The notes beneath the pieces are model-generated. The model did no database searches. It was not told the origin of the DNA and saw nothing but the letters and a program-made list of their open reading frames with translations. Shown piece after piece: positions 26,636 through 35,878 of a DNA stretch of 64,000 bases; position 1 is the stretch's first letter, and each line of letters opens with the position of its first letter. Made by a program: the position numbers and the translations under genes. This DNA comes from DATBJG01 sp963790545 (GTDB lineage: Bacteria > Acidobacteriota > Vicinamibacteria > Vicinamibacterales > JAMQPK01). Location: assembly GCA_963790545.1 (NCBI GenBank), contig CAWBPA010000005.1, forward strand, positions 19,516 to 83,515, in the 5' to 3' direction.

Positions 26636-27868
26636 TTAAGTCTTGATGAGCTCTTCCACGCGATACCCGCCTTTCGCCTTGTCGGCGAAATAGATCATCG
26701 TGAAGATGACGAACAGCGTCGAAGGAAGCGCGGCCCACAACGGCAGCACGGCGCGGGCGCCATAGACGTCGTTGATCCGGCCCATCACCGGTCCGGCAAT
26801 CGCGGTCGAAAAGCTGCCCGAGGCACCGATGATCGCAAGCAGCAGCGCGCCTCCTGCGGGGAACCGCTCGGAGGTGATGCCAAGCATGGTCGGCCACCAG
26901 AACGCGGTGCCAAGAGCCAGCAGACCGGCCGCAACGAACCACATTGCCACGGTCGTGGTCTGGCCGAACAGGTAAAGTCCAATCGCGGCAATGGGGGCGG
27001 TTGAGGCGATGAGCAACGTCGGCGACATCTTGTGCGGAATACCGCCGAAGAACTGTCGCATGGCGTACATGATCCCGTTCACCCAGACGAGCAGGATGAT
27101 GCCGGCCTGGGTACCACTTTGCATCACCTCGTTGAAGATATTGGCATACCACTGGCCGGGTCCGAGCTCGGTTGCCGCGGTCAGCCACATACACAGCCAG
27201 ACAACCAGAAAAAGCGGTCGGCCCACCTCGGCGAACATCCCGCCAAGCGACACTCCCGCGGCCGCGCTCTCTGTTCGGGGGAACGTCTTTCCCAGGAACA
27301 ACCACGTATAGATGACCGATGGTACGAGGAGCAGCAGCATCTTGGCTTGCCAGCCCAGGCCGAGCTGCGTGAATCCGTACGCGAGCAGTCCGCCAATCAC
27401 GATTCCGCCCGGGAACCACGCGTGCAGGGCCACGAGTTTCGACGTCTTCTCACTTCGATAGAGTGTCGTGACCAATGGATTGACGAACGCCTCAACCAGC
27501 CCGTTCGCGATGCCGATGATGAGCGTGGCGGCAAAAAGAACCGCGAAGCTTGGCGAGAAGATCGTGAGTAGCGTTCCGCAGATGTGCCCGATCGCCGCAA
27601 GTCTGGCGAGCGTGCTCATGCCAAGCAGATCGCACAGAGGACCGCCGAAGAGAATCGAAAGCCCGAATCCCCAGAATGCCGCGCCGGCAATCCAGCCGAC
27701 CTCGGTCTTGGTCAGGCTGAATACCGCCTCGAAGTCCCCCATGATGTCGCCGCGAATGGCAAACGACATAGCGGTGGCAATGAGCGCGATGCAGCTTGCG
27801 CGAAAGAGGTGTGCCGCCTGTCGGCTGTCGACTGATGACTGACGACGGTCGACTGTCATGTCCACCAT
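26636..27868 (-). CDS. MFS transporter, sugar-type
   Basis: 410 residues with 12 hydrophobic segments, for example FWGFGLSILFGGPLCDLLG (helix 2 and the conserved loop) and NGLVEAFVNPLVTTLYRSEK near helix 5. The family takes up sugars or related solutes across the inner membrane. The ATG at 27868 lies inside the 3' end of the isomerase gene; a second ATG at 27859 overlaps its TGA as ATGA. It belongs to the run isomerase - oxidoreductase - isomerase - transporter, so a sugar or inositol-like compound is the likely substrate. The direction and substrate are inferred. Confidence 0.85.
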   Translation of the reverse strand: MVDMTVDRRQSSVDSRQAAHLFRASCIALIATAMSFAIRGDIMGDFEAVFSLTKTEVGWIAGAAFWGFGLSILFGGPLCDLLGMSTLARLAAIGHICGTLLTIFSPSFAVLFAATLIIGIANGLVEAFVNPLVTTLYRSEKTSKLVALHAWFPGGIVIGGLLAYGFTQLGLGWQAKMLLLLVPSVIYTWLFLGKTFPRTESAAAGVSLGGMFAEVGRPLFLVVWLCMWLTAATELGPGQWYANIFNEVMQSGTQAGIILLVWVNGIMYAMRQFFGGIPHKMSPTLLIASTAPIAAIGLYLFGQTTTVAMWFVAAGLLALGTAFWWPTMLGITSERFPAGGALLLAIIGASGSFSTAIAGPVMGRINDVYGARAVLPLWAALPSTLFVIFTMIYFADKAKGGYRVEELIKT

Positions 27869-28821
27869 GCTTCCACCGGGGGTTCGGAGAGCAGTACCCG
27901 CTGCAATGTGTCGATGGCCGAGCGCAAGCCCTCGTCGATCGAGGCAAGGGCGTCCTCGTGTTCGATGCTCACCACATGGTCATAGCCCACGAGCCGCAAG
28001 GCGCTGACCACTCGCTTCCATTCGAGCTCGTCATGTCCCCAGCCGACCGTGCGAAACAGCCACGAGCGTTCTGACAGACGGCGATAGCTCTTGGTGTCGA
28101 TGATGCCGTTGATTGCGACGTTCTGCCGATCGAGCGCCACATCTTTCGCATGCACGTGAAAAATAGATGAACCCAACGCGCGGATTGCCGCGGGTGCGTC
28201 GACACCCTGCCAGAAGAAATGACTGGGATCGAAATTGACTCCGAGGTTTTCTCCGGACGTGGCTCTCAGACGCAAAGCCGTTTCGACGTTGTACACGAGG
28301 AATCCGGGATGTGGCTCGAGCGCAACCTTGACGCCGTGGTCATGAGCGAATCGGGTTGCCTCGGACCAGTACGGAATGGCCTTTTTCTCCCACTGCCAGT
28401 CGAGTACTTCCAAAAACTCGGGTGGCCACGGCGTCGTGACCCAGTTTGGATGTCGAGCGCCGTCAGAATCACCTGGGCAGCCCGAGAACGTCACGACGAC
28501 CGACACCTCCAGACGTTCCGCCAGCTCTACCGTCTTGCGAAACACATCGTCATAGCACTTGGCGACTGCCGCGTCCGGGTGCAGGGGGTTCCCGTGACAG
28601 GACAGCGCACTGATTGTCAGTCCGGCATCGCCAAGCACGCGCCGGTACTCGCGGGCACGATTGAGATCGCCAAGCAGGCTGTCGACGTCAACGTGATCGT
28701 GGCCGGGCCATGCACCTGTCCCAAGCTCGAGCGCCTCGATTTTTTGAAGCGACCGCACCTTGACGAGCATGTCCGCGAATGGGAGTTTTCCAAAGACCGG
28801 GGTGAACAAACCGAGCTTCAT
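27856..28821 (-). CDS. Sugar phosphate isomerase/epimerase (AP-endonuclease-2 fold)
   Basis: 321 residues from ATG 28821 (MKLGLFTPVFGKLPFADML). The TIM-barrel family marks are visible: LELGTG near 40, SCHGNPLHPD, VALEPHPGFLVYN, NFDPSHFFWQG and IFHVHAKD, which together carry the metal-binding Glu, Asp and His residues of the xylose-isomerase-like fold. Such enzymes isomerise or epimerise keto-sugars or inosose-type compounds. It ends at the start of the MFS gene and lies 13 bases from the Gfo/Idh gene, an arrangement common in sugar-acid or inositol degradation. Confidence 0.85.
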   Translation of the reverse strand: MKLGLFTPVFGKLPFADMLVKVRSLQKIEALELGTGAWPGHDHVDVDSLLGDLNRAREYRRVLGDAGLTISALSCHGNPLHPDAAVAKCYDDVFRKTVELAERLEVSVVVTFSGCPGDSDGARHPNWVTTPWPPEFLEVLDWQWEKKAIPYWSEATRFAHDHGVKVALEPHPGFLVYNVETALRLRATSGENLGVNFDPSHFFWQGVDAPAAIRALGSSIFHVHAKDVALDRQNVAINGIIDTKSYRRLSERSWLFRTVGWGHDELEWKRVVSALRLVGYDHVVSIEHEDALASIDEGLRSAIDTLQRVLLSEPPVEAWWT

Positions 28822-28834
28822 AAGGTTTCGCCCG

Positions 28835-29995
28835 TTAATAACGTACGTGCGTCCAGACACCGCCAGCCGCGTGGCTTTCCAGAATCGCGTCCACGACGCA
28901 CGCAACGCGGTAACCGTCCTCAAAGGTCGCGAACGTCGAGGGCGGGCATTCGGTCGAGCGTTTTCCTTCGAGAATCACCTGATACACGTCTCGAAGCACA
29001 TTGCGAAATGCATCGGCCCAGGCTTCCTGATGGCCACCGGGCAAATCGGCGTAGTGGCGAACGGAAGGCGCCAAGAGCGACGGATCCTTGGGCAGTAACT
29101 GGTTGGCCGCCTCACGCCGACCGATCCACAGCTCGTTCTGCCGCTCCTGCACCCATCGAAGCGAGGCGCGCTGGCCGTTCACCTCGAACCAGAGATCGTT
29201 CTTGTGCCCGGCACAGACCTGGCCGACCGAGACACAACCCTTCGCGCCGCCGTCGAAACGAAGGAGGATCGTGGCGAGATCCTCGCTCTGAACTGCAAAG
29301 GGTTCTCTTCGTTGGTCCATTCCGCCTTGGGCGAACGCTTCTGGCGTGACCGGGGGCTTCAACCTGGTCCGAACCACGGTTGTCAGCTCTGCGAGCACGG
29401 CGTCGATGCGCTGGCCAACGACATGTTGGACGAGGTCACACCAATGAGAGCCGATGTCACCAACCGCAGAGCTCCTGCCCCCCTTGTCAGGTTCGAGGCG
29501 CCACGAAAAATCAGTCGGTTCGAGCAACCAGTCCTGAAGGTAGCTGCCGTGGACGAAATGAACCGGACCGATCTCGTGAGCGGCAATCATCGTGCGTGCC
29601 TGCTGCACGAGCGGGTTGCCACGATAGTTGAAGGTCACGGCATGGATCACGCCGGCGTCCTCCGCACGCTGCCACAACTTCCGAGCGTCATCGGAGGAAA
29701 CCGCAAGCGGCTTGTCTGAGATGACGTGTTTGCGGCATGCCAGCGCCGCTTCAATGACGGGCACATGAAGAAAGTTGGGGGTCGTGTTGTGGACAACATG
29801 AACGTCTGGGTCAGCGACAAGGGCCTCATAACTGCCGTAAGCCTTGGGGATGCCGAGTGCGCTGGCTTTCTGGCGTGCCGAAACTTCAGAACTGGCAGCA
29901 ACAGCCACGACATCGACGAAGCCGAGACGCCGAACGGCGTCGATGTGGTGAACGCCGACGAAACCTGGCCCGACGAGGCCCATGCCTATGCGCAT
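28835..29995 (-). CDS. Gfo/Idh/MocA-family oxidoreductase
   Basis: 386 residues. The NAD(P)-binding start is GMGLVGPGFVGVHHIDAVRRL, followed by the family motif HVISDKPLAVSSDD (DKP in place of EKP) near 93-106. The second domain has VGDIGSHWCDLVQHVVGQ, with the conserved Asp and His of the active site. These enzymes oxidise or reduce a sugar hydroxyl with NAD(P). Its ATG immediately follows the stop of the TAT-exported isomerase gene, so the two are co-transcribed. The exact sugar is unknown. Confidence 0.87.
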   Translation of the reverse strand: MRIGMGLVGPGFVGVHHIDAVRRLGFVDVVAVAASSEVSARQKASALGIPKAYGSYEALVADPDVHVVHNTTPNFLHVPVIEAALACRKHVISDKPLAVSSDDARKLWQRAEDAGVIHAVTFNYRGNPLVQQARTMIAAHEIGPVHFVHGSYLQDWLLEPTDFSWRLEPDKGGRSSAVGDIGSHWCDLVQHVVGQRIDAVLAELTTVVRTRLKPPVTPEAFAQGGMDQRREPFAVQSEDLATILLRFDGGAKGCVSVGQVCAGHKNDLWFEVNGQRASLRWVQERQNELWIGRREAANQLLPKDPSLLAPSVRHYADLPGGHQEAWADAFRNVLRDVYQVILEGKRSTECPPSTFATFEDGYRVACVVDAILESHAAGGVWTHVRY

Positions 29996-30907
29996 TTATG
30001 CCAGCGCCTGCCTGACGAAGTCGTAACACTTTTTGACCTCTTCGATCGGCGTTCCGCTGCCACGATGTTCGTACTCGATATGCGCCCGGATCGGCCAGCG
30101 CTCCCGCTTCAGCAGCTGCAGGGCCTCGCGAATTGGCGTATCGCCCTGGCCCCAGGGGACGTTGTCTCCCTGGTTCTTTTTGCGATCCTTCAGATGAAGA
30201 TTCGTAATCTGCGCGTGATGATCGCGGATGTAGGTCACGGCATCGAAGTTGGCCGCCGTGAAATGACCGATGTCGAGATTGACCTTGAAATATTTCGACA
30301 TCTTCATGGCGGCGGCAAAGCTGTCGGGGCTGGCAAACTCGTTGGAATCGGACGTGTTGGAATGCCCGTGGATGGCGACGACCATCCGGTGCTTGTCGGC
30401 AAACGGTGCAACCCGTTTGGCGGCCGACAGGGTTGACGAGGAGGTGATGATCTCGGCACCGAGCGCTCGGGCCATCTCGAATCCCCGATCGATCTCTTCG
30501 TCGGAGAAACTGTCGTTGAAGCTGAGGTTGTACGCGGAAATCGTTATACCTGCCGCATCGAACCGCTTTCGTACGGCTCGGAAGAAGTCCATCGAGGTGG
30601 TAGTGCGCCACCGACGGAGATCTTCCCGACCCTTCTGCGCTTCTGGCGTACCTCGGCCGGCTCCGGGTGCCATGACCGGCTCGACCTGCGGGGCAAACAG
30701 CTCGCAATCGCCAAGTCCGCACTCGACGATGGCATTGATGAGAACGTCCCCAGGATCGCGGTCAGCCGGACGCGGCAAGGCGCGGAAGCTGTATGTCTGG
30801 ACTCCGACGCGGACTCCGCCAATCGTCGAATCAATCAGTCCGGCGATCGCTCCTGGCAGGGCCAATCCGCCGAGCGTCACCGTCCCGAATTCGCGTCTGG
30901 TATACAT
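29996..30907 (-). CDS. TAT-exported sugar isomerase/epimerase-like protein
   Basis: 303 residues beginning MYTRREFGTVTLGGLALPGA, a twin-arginine signal, so the product is probably exported folded. The TIM-barrel fold shows YSFRALPRPADRD, ISAYNLSFNDSFSD, VNLDIGHFTAANFD, LHLKDRKKNQG and IRAHIEYEH, with the conserved His/Glu/Asp metal positions. It is the first gene of the set with the Gfo/Idh enzyme, a second isomerase and the MFS transporter. Periplasmic sugar isomerase-like proteins of this kind are common in Acidobacteria and Planctomycetes, and few have known substrates. Confidence 0.82.
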   Translation of the reverse strand: MYTRREFGTVTLGGLALPGAIAGLIDSTIGGVRVGVQTYSFRALPRPADRDPGDVLINAIVECGLGDCELFAPQVEPVMAPGAGRGTPEAQKGREDLRRWRTTTSMDFFRAVRKRFDAAGITISAYNLSFNDSFSDEEIDRGFEMARALGAEIITSSSTLSAAKRVAPFADKHRMVVAIHGHSNTSDSNEFASPDSFAAAMKMSKYFKVNLDIGHFTAANFDAVTYIRDHHAQITNLHLKDRKKNQGDNVPWGQGDTPIREALQLLKRERWPIRAHIEYEHRGSGTPIEEVKKCYDFVRQALA

Positions 30908-30922
30908 GGCGACAGATTCTCC

Positions 30923-30943
30923 GCCGGACCCAAAGGGTCCGGC
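30923..30943. terminator. GC-rich hairpin between oxidoreductase clusters
   Basis: Nine-base arms GCCGGACCC and GGGTCCGGC with an AAA loop. It lies downstream of the PQQ-type dehydrogenase stop on the minus strand and may end that transcript. There is no T-run, so it could equally be a REP-like element. Confidence 0.5.
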
Positions 30944-30970
30944 CTACGTACCAGGCACCCAGCACCCGTG

Positions 30971-32632
30971 TCAGGGATGAAGCGCGAACGCAAACAGCGA
31001 ATCACCAGCCCCGACGACGATGTACTGCCTGCCGTCCAGCATGAACGTTTGCGGTCCATTGCTGGTGTTGACTCCAAGCCCGGCGTGCCAGAGCGGTTTG
31101 CCGGTCGCCGGGTCATATGCCACAAAATTCCCGCCGCCGTCATTGCCGAAAAGCAGCCGACCAGCTGTGCTGAGCAACCCCATTGCGCCTTGCCCACCCG
31201 CTCCCGGCGTTAATGCCAGCGGCCGACTCCATCTGACCTTGCCTGTCCTGTAGTCGATCGCCTTGAGCGCGTTGCCGAGATTCCCAACACCGCGCTCTGC
31301 AGCAGCCCAACCTTGCGGGCGAGGATCGGTGTCGGTCAGGTACAACACGCTGAACGACTGCGAGGTGCCAACATACAGGAGTCCGGTGTCGGGATTGAAA
31401 CTCGCAGGCGGCCAATTTGTGGCACCGTTCGTATCGGGTGACACAAGAGTGCCGGGCACCGATGCTTCCTTCGCCGGATTCGGGATCGGCTGGCCGTTGG
31501 CGTTCACGCCGAGCGTCCAGTTCAAGGATTCGATGTGCTTGGTCGTCAGGATGTGCTTGCCGTTTGTCCGATCAAGCAGGAAGTAGTAGCCGTTGCGATT
31601 GGCTTGAGCGAGAAGCTTTCGTGGCTGTCCATCGATGACGCCATCGATGAGGACCGGCGTCTGTGCGGCGTCCCAGTCGTGCGTGTCGTGCGGCGTCGCC
31701 TGGTAGTACCAGGCCATCTTGCCGGTTTCGACGTTGAGCGCCACGATTGAACAGGTCCAGAGATTGTCTCCCGCACGACTCTGGCCGGCCAGCACCGGAT
31801 TTGCGTTCCCGGTGCCTACGTAATAGAGATTGAGATCCGGATCGTACGTTCCGGGCAGCCACGTCATGCCGCCACCATGCAGCATGGAGTACTCATCCGG
31901 CCAGGTTTCGGCGCCAGGCTCCCCGGGCCTAGGTGTTGTGTTCCACCGCCAGATCACTTCGCCGGCTTCGGGATCGCGGGCTTCGAGGTAGCCGGGTACA
32001 TCGAGCGAATCACCTCCGACACCGATGAGGACGCGATTGCCAATCACGATTGGCGCATTCGTGGAGAAGTATTCACGCTTGACGCTGGCGATTTCCTTGT
32101 GCCAGCGCTCTTTGCCGGTTGCTGCATCCAGCGAGACGAAATAGTTGTCCGGCGTCAGGAAATACAGCCAGTTCCCGTACATCCCCACGCCACGGTTGCC
32201 GATGTGAATGCCGCCTTTCGTGCGCCAGTAGTAGTGCCAGATTTCCCGGCCAGTGCGTGCATCGATGGCCCACACATGATCGGGCGCAGAAAAGTAGAGA
32301 ACGCCGTTGACCATGAGCGGCGTGGACTTGATGGCGAAATTGAATCCGCCGGCGCTCGCGGGAGGAGTGTCGGGCCCCTCGCCCCCGATAATCGCGCGCG
32401 CGCTCGACGTATTCGCGCGATAGATCCACCGAAGCGCGAGGTTCTTGACGTTCTCGGCGTTGATCTGCTTGAGCGTGCTGTATCGCCGGCCCGAATAGTC
32501 TCCGTGGTAGGTCGGCCACGCGTCGGTCGGCGGCTTCTGCAGTAACGCCTGGTCGAGCATCGGTCCCTGCCCGAGGAGCACGATGGGTCCAAGTACCAGA
32601 GCAGCGACGATCGCGAACGTCTGCATTCTCAT
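30971..32632 (-). CDS. PQQ-dependent alcohol/sugar dehydrogenase-like beta-propeller
   Basis: 553 residues from ATG 32632, whose start overlaps the cytochrome stop as ATGA. An N-terminal signal (TFAIVAALVLGPIVLLGQG) sends it to the periplasm. The blades show PQQ-enzyme repeats such as WPTYHGDYSGRRYSTLKQIN, WAIDARTGREIWHY, VSLDAATGKERWHKE, VALNVETGKMAWYYQ and LKAIDYRTGKVRWS, and the TPHDTHDWDAA motif near 310. Family members oxidise alcohols or sugars with PQQ and pass electrons to a cytochrome c. The co-transcribed dihaem cytochrome is the likely acceptor. PQQ synthesis genes are not in the window. Confidence 0.85.
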   Translation of the reverse strand: MRMQTFAIVAALVLGPIVLLGQGPMLDQALLQKPPTDAWPTYHGDYSGRRYSTLKQINAENVKNLALRWIYRANTSSARAIIGGEGPDTPPASAGGFNFAIKSTPLMVNGVLYFSAPDHVWAIDARTGREIWHYYWRTKGGIHIGNRGVGMYGNWLYFLTPDNYFVSLDAATGKERWHKEIASVKREYFSTNAPIVIGNRVLIGVGGDSLDVPGYLEARDPEAGEVIWRWNTTPRPGEPGAETWPDEYSMLHGGGMTWLPGTYDPDLNLYYVGTGNANPVLAGQSRAGDNLWTCSIVALNVETGKMAWYYQATPHDTHDWDAAQTPVLIDGVIDGQPRKLLAQANRNGYYFLLDRTNGKHILTTKHIESLNWTLGVNANGQPIPNPAKEASVPGTLVSPDTNGATNWPPASFNPDTGLLYVGTSQSFSVLYLTDTDPRPQGWAAAERGVGNLGNALKAIDYRTGKVRWSRPLALTPGAGGQGAMGLLSTAGRLLFGNDGGGNFVAYDPATGKPLWHAGLGVNTSNGPQTFMLDGRQYIVVGAGDSLFAFALHP

Positions 32633-33453
32633 TTGAGACTCGCAAGATATGCCGTCATGTTGTGCATGTCGGCATCGGTCCATTTCGTCCACATATCGAC
32701 GTGGGCCTGGAGGGGATCGGTCAGCGTGACCTTTGGGACATCGCCGCTCCGCAGCCAGGAACGCTGTTGCCCCGCCGCAGCGTCGTACAGGATGACATCA
32801 AAGTCGGTCAGTCGAACCAGGTTCCCACTGAACGACTGACCCGATGGCAGGGTGACAGTGGCGCGGACGGCATTTCGCTCAAGATAGGCCGGCGTGGGAA
32901 CGGCAGGGCCGGCGCCACGGCCACTTGAGCGCGGCATGAGGATTCGGCCCTGCAGCGTGACCGGATCGTACTTCGACCCGACAGCCTTGAGGTCTCCGCC
33001 AGCCGAGTGGCACGTGCCGCACTTGCCGGCACCGTTGAAGAAGGCTTCGCCCGCTTTCGGATCGCCCACCACGATATCGAGAATCTGATAAAGGCGGCGA
33101 TTTGCGGCCAAGTAAATCGAAGAGTGGAGATAGGCCGCCAGATCCGACACTTGTGCGTCGGTCAGCTCGTACCTCGGCATGCCGCGGTCCGGCCGGCCGA
33201 CTCGCAGGAATTCACCAAGCTGTTTGCCGTTCTCGTCGTTTTGCACGAGCGCCGATCGCGTGAGGTCGGGGCCTTGTGCGCCGCCGCGGGCATTCGATCC
33301 GTGGCAGAAACCGCATTCGACCGTGAGCAGTTGCTGACCGCGTTCGACCGCGGCCGGGTCGAACCCTGGAGCGACCTGCTGTTGTGGTGTGGCAGACGCC
33401 ACCGTGGTCACGAGCCACACAGCCAGCGTCCAACTCGTGCGCTCGAATCGCAT
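32629..33453 (-). CDS. Dihaem cytochrome c, electron acceptor of the PQQ dehydrogenase
   Basis: 274 residues with a signal peptide (about 1-22) and two haem-binding motifs: CGFCH (47-51) and CGTCH (144-148). A segment after the second motif (YLERNAVRATVTLPSGQSF and later VTLTDPLQAHVDMW) is a beta domain often found joined to cytochromes next to PQQ enzymes, followed by a short helical end WTDADMHNMTAYLASLK. The overlap with the dehydrogenase start and the shared export signals suggest a periplasmic pair. Confidence 0.88.
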   Translation of the reverse strand: MRFERTSWTLAVWLVTTVASATPQQQVAPGFDPAAVERGQQLLTVECGFCHGSNARGGAQGPDLTRSALVQNDENGKQLGEFLRVGRPDRGMPRYELTDAQVSDLAAYLHSSIYLAANRRLYQILDIVVGDPKAGEAFFNGAGKCGTCHSAGGDLKAVGSKYDPVTLQGRILMPRSSGRGAGPAVPTPAYLERNAVRATVTLPSGQSFSGNLVRLTDFDVILYDAAAGQQRSWLRSGDVPKVTLTDPLQAHVDMWTKWTDADMHNMTAYLASLK

Positions 33454-33832
33454 GACAGCCTCACTCGAACCCTGGAGTGTTCGTGACGTTATAGCATTCG
33501 ACCGGCCAGCTGCAAGCGAACGGTCGACGGAAAACTGAATACTCTCTGTCGCAGAAATGGCCGCATCGCCGGACAGGATGGGAGCCTGCTCCTTCCGGCG
33601 ATGGGATCGCGGGAGTTCTGGCGAGTGAGTGCGGTCCCCAGCGCCAGGGACCCGTGAGGCTTAGCTAACGGTGCTTCGCTTTTCAGGAAAGCCGGCCGCC
33701 ACTGGGACTGGAGCAGCAGCCGGCCCAGATGGCTTGTCGGAAGAAGCGAGCGACCGTCATGGGAACGAAGGTACCTGACCGATGTAAAGGGCACCTGACG
33801 AACCGATGAAACGTGGGTAAAACCGGTCGGAG
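33454..33832. other. Gene-free stretch with several stems; structured-RNA candidate
   Basis: Nothing convincing is coded in these 380 bases between pgl and the cytochrome gene. On the plus strand a perfect 10-bp stem joins 33564-33573 (CATCGCCGGA) to 33594-33603, with an inner CAGG/CCTG pair. A 6-bp stem joins 33633-33638 (GGTCCC) to 33647-33652. GCCGGC at 33691-33696 can pair with 33719-33724. The last 100 bases (AAGGTACCTGACCG, GTAAAGGGCACC, AACGTGGGTAAAAC) have the mixed purine-rich look of ribozyme or group II intron RNA, but I cannot confirm an intron; no reverse transcriptase is nearby. Confidence 0.4.
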
Positions 33833-34558
33833 CTAGCGCCCAGCGGCCCCAGGGTCCAGGAGAAACAATGTCCGGCGACTTTGGCGAGTCGCTCGAGCGA
33901 CCGGCAGAGAAGAATCGGGGTTGTTCAGGGCTTCGCGAATGGCCGCGGCCTTCTCGTTGCCGAAGGCGGCAATGACGAGAAGGGAGGCGCCCGACAGCGC
34001 AGGGAGAGTGAGCGTGAGTCGTCGAGGCGGAGACTTTGCGGAATCCGTCACGGCGACAACGAGACGCGATGATTCGTCGAGCGCCGGATGTCCTGGGAAG
34101 AGGGAGCACACGTGGCCATCGGGACCGACGCCGAGAAGAATCATGTCGAAGCGAGGAGGAGACCCCGCGATCGTTCGAAGCTCGACCTCGTACGCGGCGG
34201 CTGCGGCATCGAGATCGACCTCGTCCGCGGGCATGCGGTGCACGCGCCTTCGATCGACATTCGCGTGCGTGAAGAGGAATTCAGCCGCCAGTTTGTAGTT
34301 CGACTGGGGGTCGTCAGGCGGCACGCCCCGCTCGTCTCCCCAGACGCACTCGACCCGGCTCCAGTCGATTGGTGCGATGGCAAGAGTAGGAAAGAACGCC
34401 TTCGCAACCGATCCGCCCGGAAGTGCGACGATGAAACATCTCTCGTGGGCGACCGCGGCGCGTGCGAGATTTGCCGCTCGCTCAGCCAAAACCGCTGCAA
34501 GCGCAGGGATCGCGCTGACGATGGTCTCGATAGGTCGGGACGCTGAGTCAGTATCCAT
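33833..34558 (-). CDS. pgl: 6-phosphogluconolactonase
   Basis: 241 residues. The family marks are FIVALPGGSVAKAFFP (near 42-57), VECVWGDERGVPPDDPQSNYKLA (near 69-91) and MILLGVGPDGHVCSLFPGHP (near 139-158). The enzyme hydrolyses 6-phosphogluconolactone in the oxidative pentose phosphate pathway. Its ATG overlaps the end of cydB by 11 bases, so it is the last gene of gnd-cydA-cydB-pgl. Glucose-6-phosphate dehydrogenase, the step before, is not visible here. Confidence 0.9.
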   Translation of the reverse strand: MDTDSASRPIETIVSAIPALAAVLAERAANLARAAVAHERCFIVALPGGSVAKAFFPTLAIAPIDWSRVECVWGDERGVPPDDPQSNYKLAAEFLFTHANVDRRRVHRMPADEVDLDAAAAAYEVELRTIAGSPPRFDMILLGVGPDGHVCSLFPGHPALDESSRLVVAVTDSAKSPPRRLTLTLPALSGASLLVIAAFGNEKAAAIREALNNPDSSLPVARATRQSRRTLFLLDPGAAGR

Positions 34559-35603
34559 CTCTCCCGCTGGCTGCCACCGCCTTTCCGCGGTGAATCCGGA
34601 ACACTGTGACGAAGTACACGACGGCCAAGGGGAGTGCGACCATCCACCACGCGAGTGCCGTCTGAAGACTCGCGGCCGGCACGCTCGCGTTGTACGCGGT
34701 CAGCGATCGGGCGTCATCATCGACGGCTCGCAGCATGACCGGGAAGACACAGGCGGCGGTGGCGGCCAGCATGCCCGCGAGAAAAGCACACGAACCGAGA
34801 AATGCCAGAAAGTCCCGGCGAGCGCGCAGGCACAAACCGACCGATACCAGTCCTGCGATCGCGACGAGCAAAGACAGCCATGCCAGCGGGCGACCTGGCA
34901 GCGCGGAAAACAGATCTGTGTTGACGAGCCCTGTCAACAGGGTCGCGAGCGGCCACAGGCCGGCTACCGTGCTGTACAGCCACAAAGCCGCCCGACGGCT
35001 GCGCTCCTGAACCTTGCCGTCGGTCTTCCATGCGAGAAATGCTCCACCGTGACCGGCAACGGCGAGCAGACCGAAAATGCCTGCCATGACGGTGTACCAG
35101 TCGAGAATGCCGACGGGTTGCCTTGCACTGAAGTCGGTGAACAACGCCAGCGAAAAGTAGCCGGACGCGTCGATCGGCAGACCGCGCAGCAGATTGCCAA
35201 GTGCGGCCCCAAACAGTATTGGCAACGCCGTGCTCGCGGCACAGAAGACGAAGTCCCATGCAGTCCGCCAGAGTGGATGCTCGAGGTGACTGCGGAATTC
35301 GATGGAGATACCGCGCAGCAGGAGGCACCACAGGACGAGAAAGATGGCAAAGTAGAATCCCGACAAGCCGGACGCGAGCACGGACGGGAAGGCGACAAAC
35401 AATGCGCCCCCAGTTGCGATGAGCCACACTTCGTTGCCGTCCCAGTACGGACCGATCGCGGCAAGCACCTGCCGCCGCTCTTGATCGGTGCGTGCCACAA
35501 AGGCATGGAGCGCTCCGGCGCCCAGGTCGAACCCGTCGAGCACGACGTACGCCGTCAGCATCGCCGCCGCGATTGCGAACCACAATTCAGCCAAGAAACT
35601 CAC
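34548..35603 (-). CDS. cydB: Cytochrome bd ubiquinol oxidase subunit II
   Basis: 351 residues with about eight membrane helices. The start SFLAELWFAIAAAMLTAYVVLDGFDLG is typical (GFDLG in helix 1), followed by PYWDGNEVWLIATGGALFVAFP and SIEFRS. The start codon is GTG at 35603. Subunit II supports the haem-bearing CydA in reducing O2 with quinol electrons. Upstream, the first 12 codons are copied twice more within a 172-bp tandem repeat, leaving 467 bases between cydA and cydB, unusually far for this pair. The 3' end overlaps pgl. Confidence 0.92.
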   Translation of the reverse strand: MSFLAELWFAIAAAMLTAYVVLDGFDLGAGALHAFVARTDQERRQVLAAIGPYWDGNEVWLIATGGALFVAFPSVLASGLSGFYFAIFLVLWCLLLRGISIEFRSHLEHPLWRTAWDFVFCAASTALPILFGAALGNLLRGLPIDASGYFSLALFTDFSARQPVGILDWYTVMAGIFGLLAVAGHGGAFLAWKTDGKVQERSRRAALWLYSTVAGLWPLATLLTGLVNTDLFSALPGRPLAWLSLLVAIAGLVSVGLCLRARRDFLAFLGSCAFLAGMLAATAACVFPVMLRAVDDDARSLTAYNASVPAASLQTALAWWMVALPLAVVYFVTVFRIHRGKAVAASGRDGY

Positions 35604-35706
35604 CTTCCCAAGCGAACCACTAAGGCTCGAAAAAACTTCAAACCACTAAGACACGAAGAACACGAAGAAATTCTCAGCCCCCTTCGCGTCCTTGGTGTCT
35701 TCGTGG

Positions 35707-35775
35707 TTATCCATACTCTTCGCGGCAAGCACCTGCCGCCGCGATTGCGAACCACAATTCAGCCAAGAAACTCAT
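35707..35775 (-). other. 22-codon mini-frame copying the cydB N-terminus (repeat copy 2)
   Basis: ATG 35775 opens MSFLAELWFAIA and then diverges, ending at TAA 35707-35709. It lies between cydA and cydB on the same transcript and has the same upstream bases as cydB. It could be translated as a leader peptide or be harmless debris of the duplication. Confidence 0.35.
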
Positions 35776-35878
35776 CATCCCAAGCGACCACTAAGGCACG
35801 AAGAAAACTTCAAACCACTAAGACACGAAGAACACGAAGAAATTCTCAATCCCCTTCGTGTCCTTGGTGTCTTCGTGG

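Noticed and set aside
33489..34109. 206-codon frame on the minus strand crossing pgl
   Set aside because: It overlaps a clear 6-phosphogluconolactonase in another frame and its sequence resembles no family; the region left of 33833 is better read as non-coding, possibly structured RNA.
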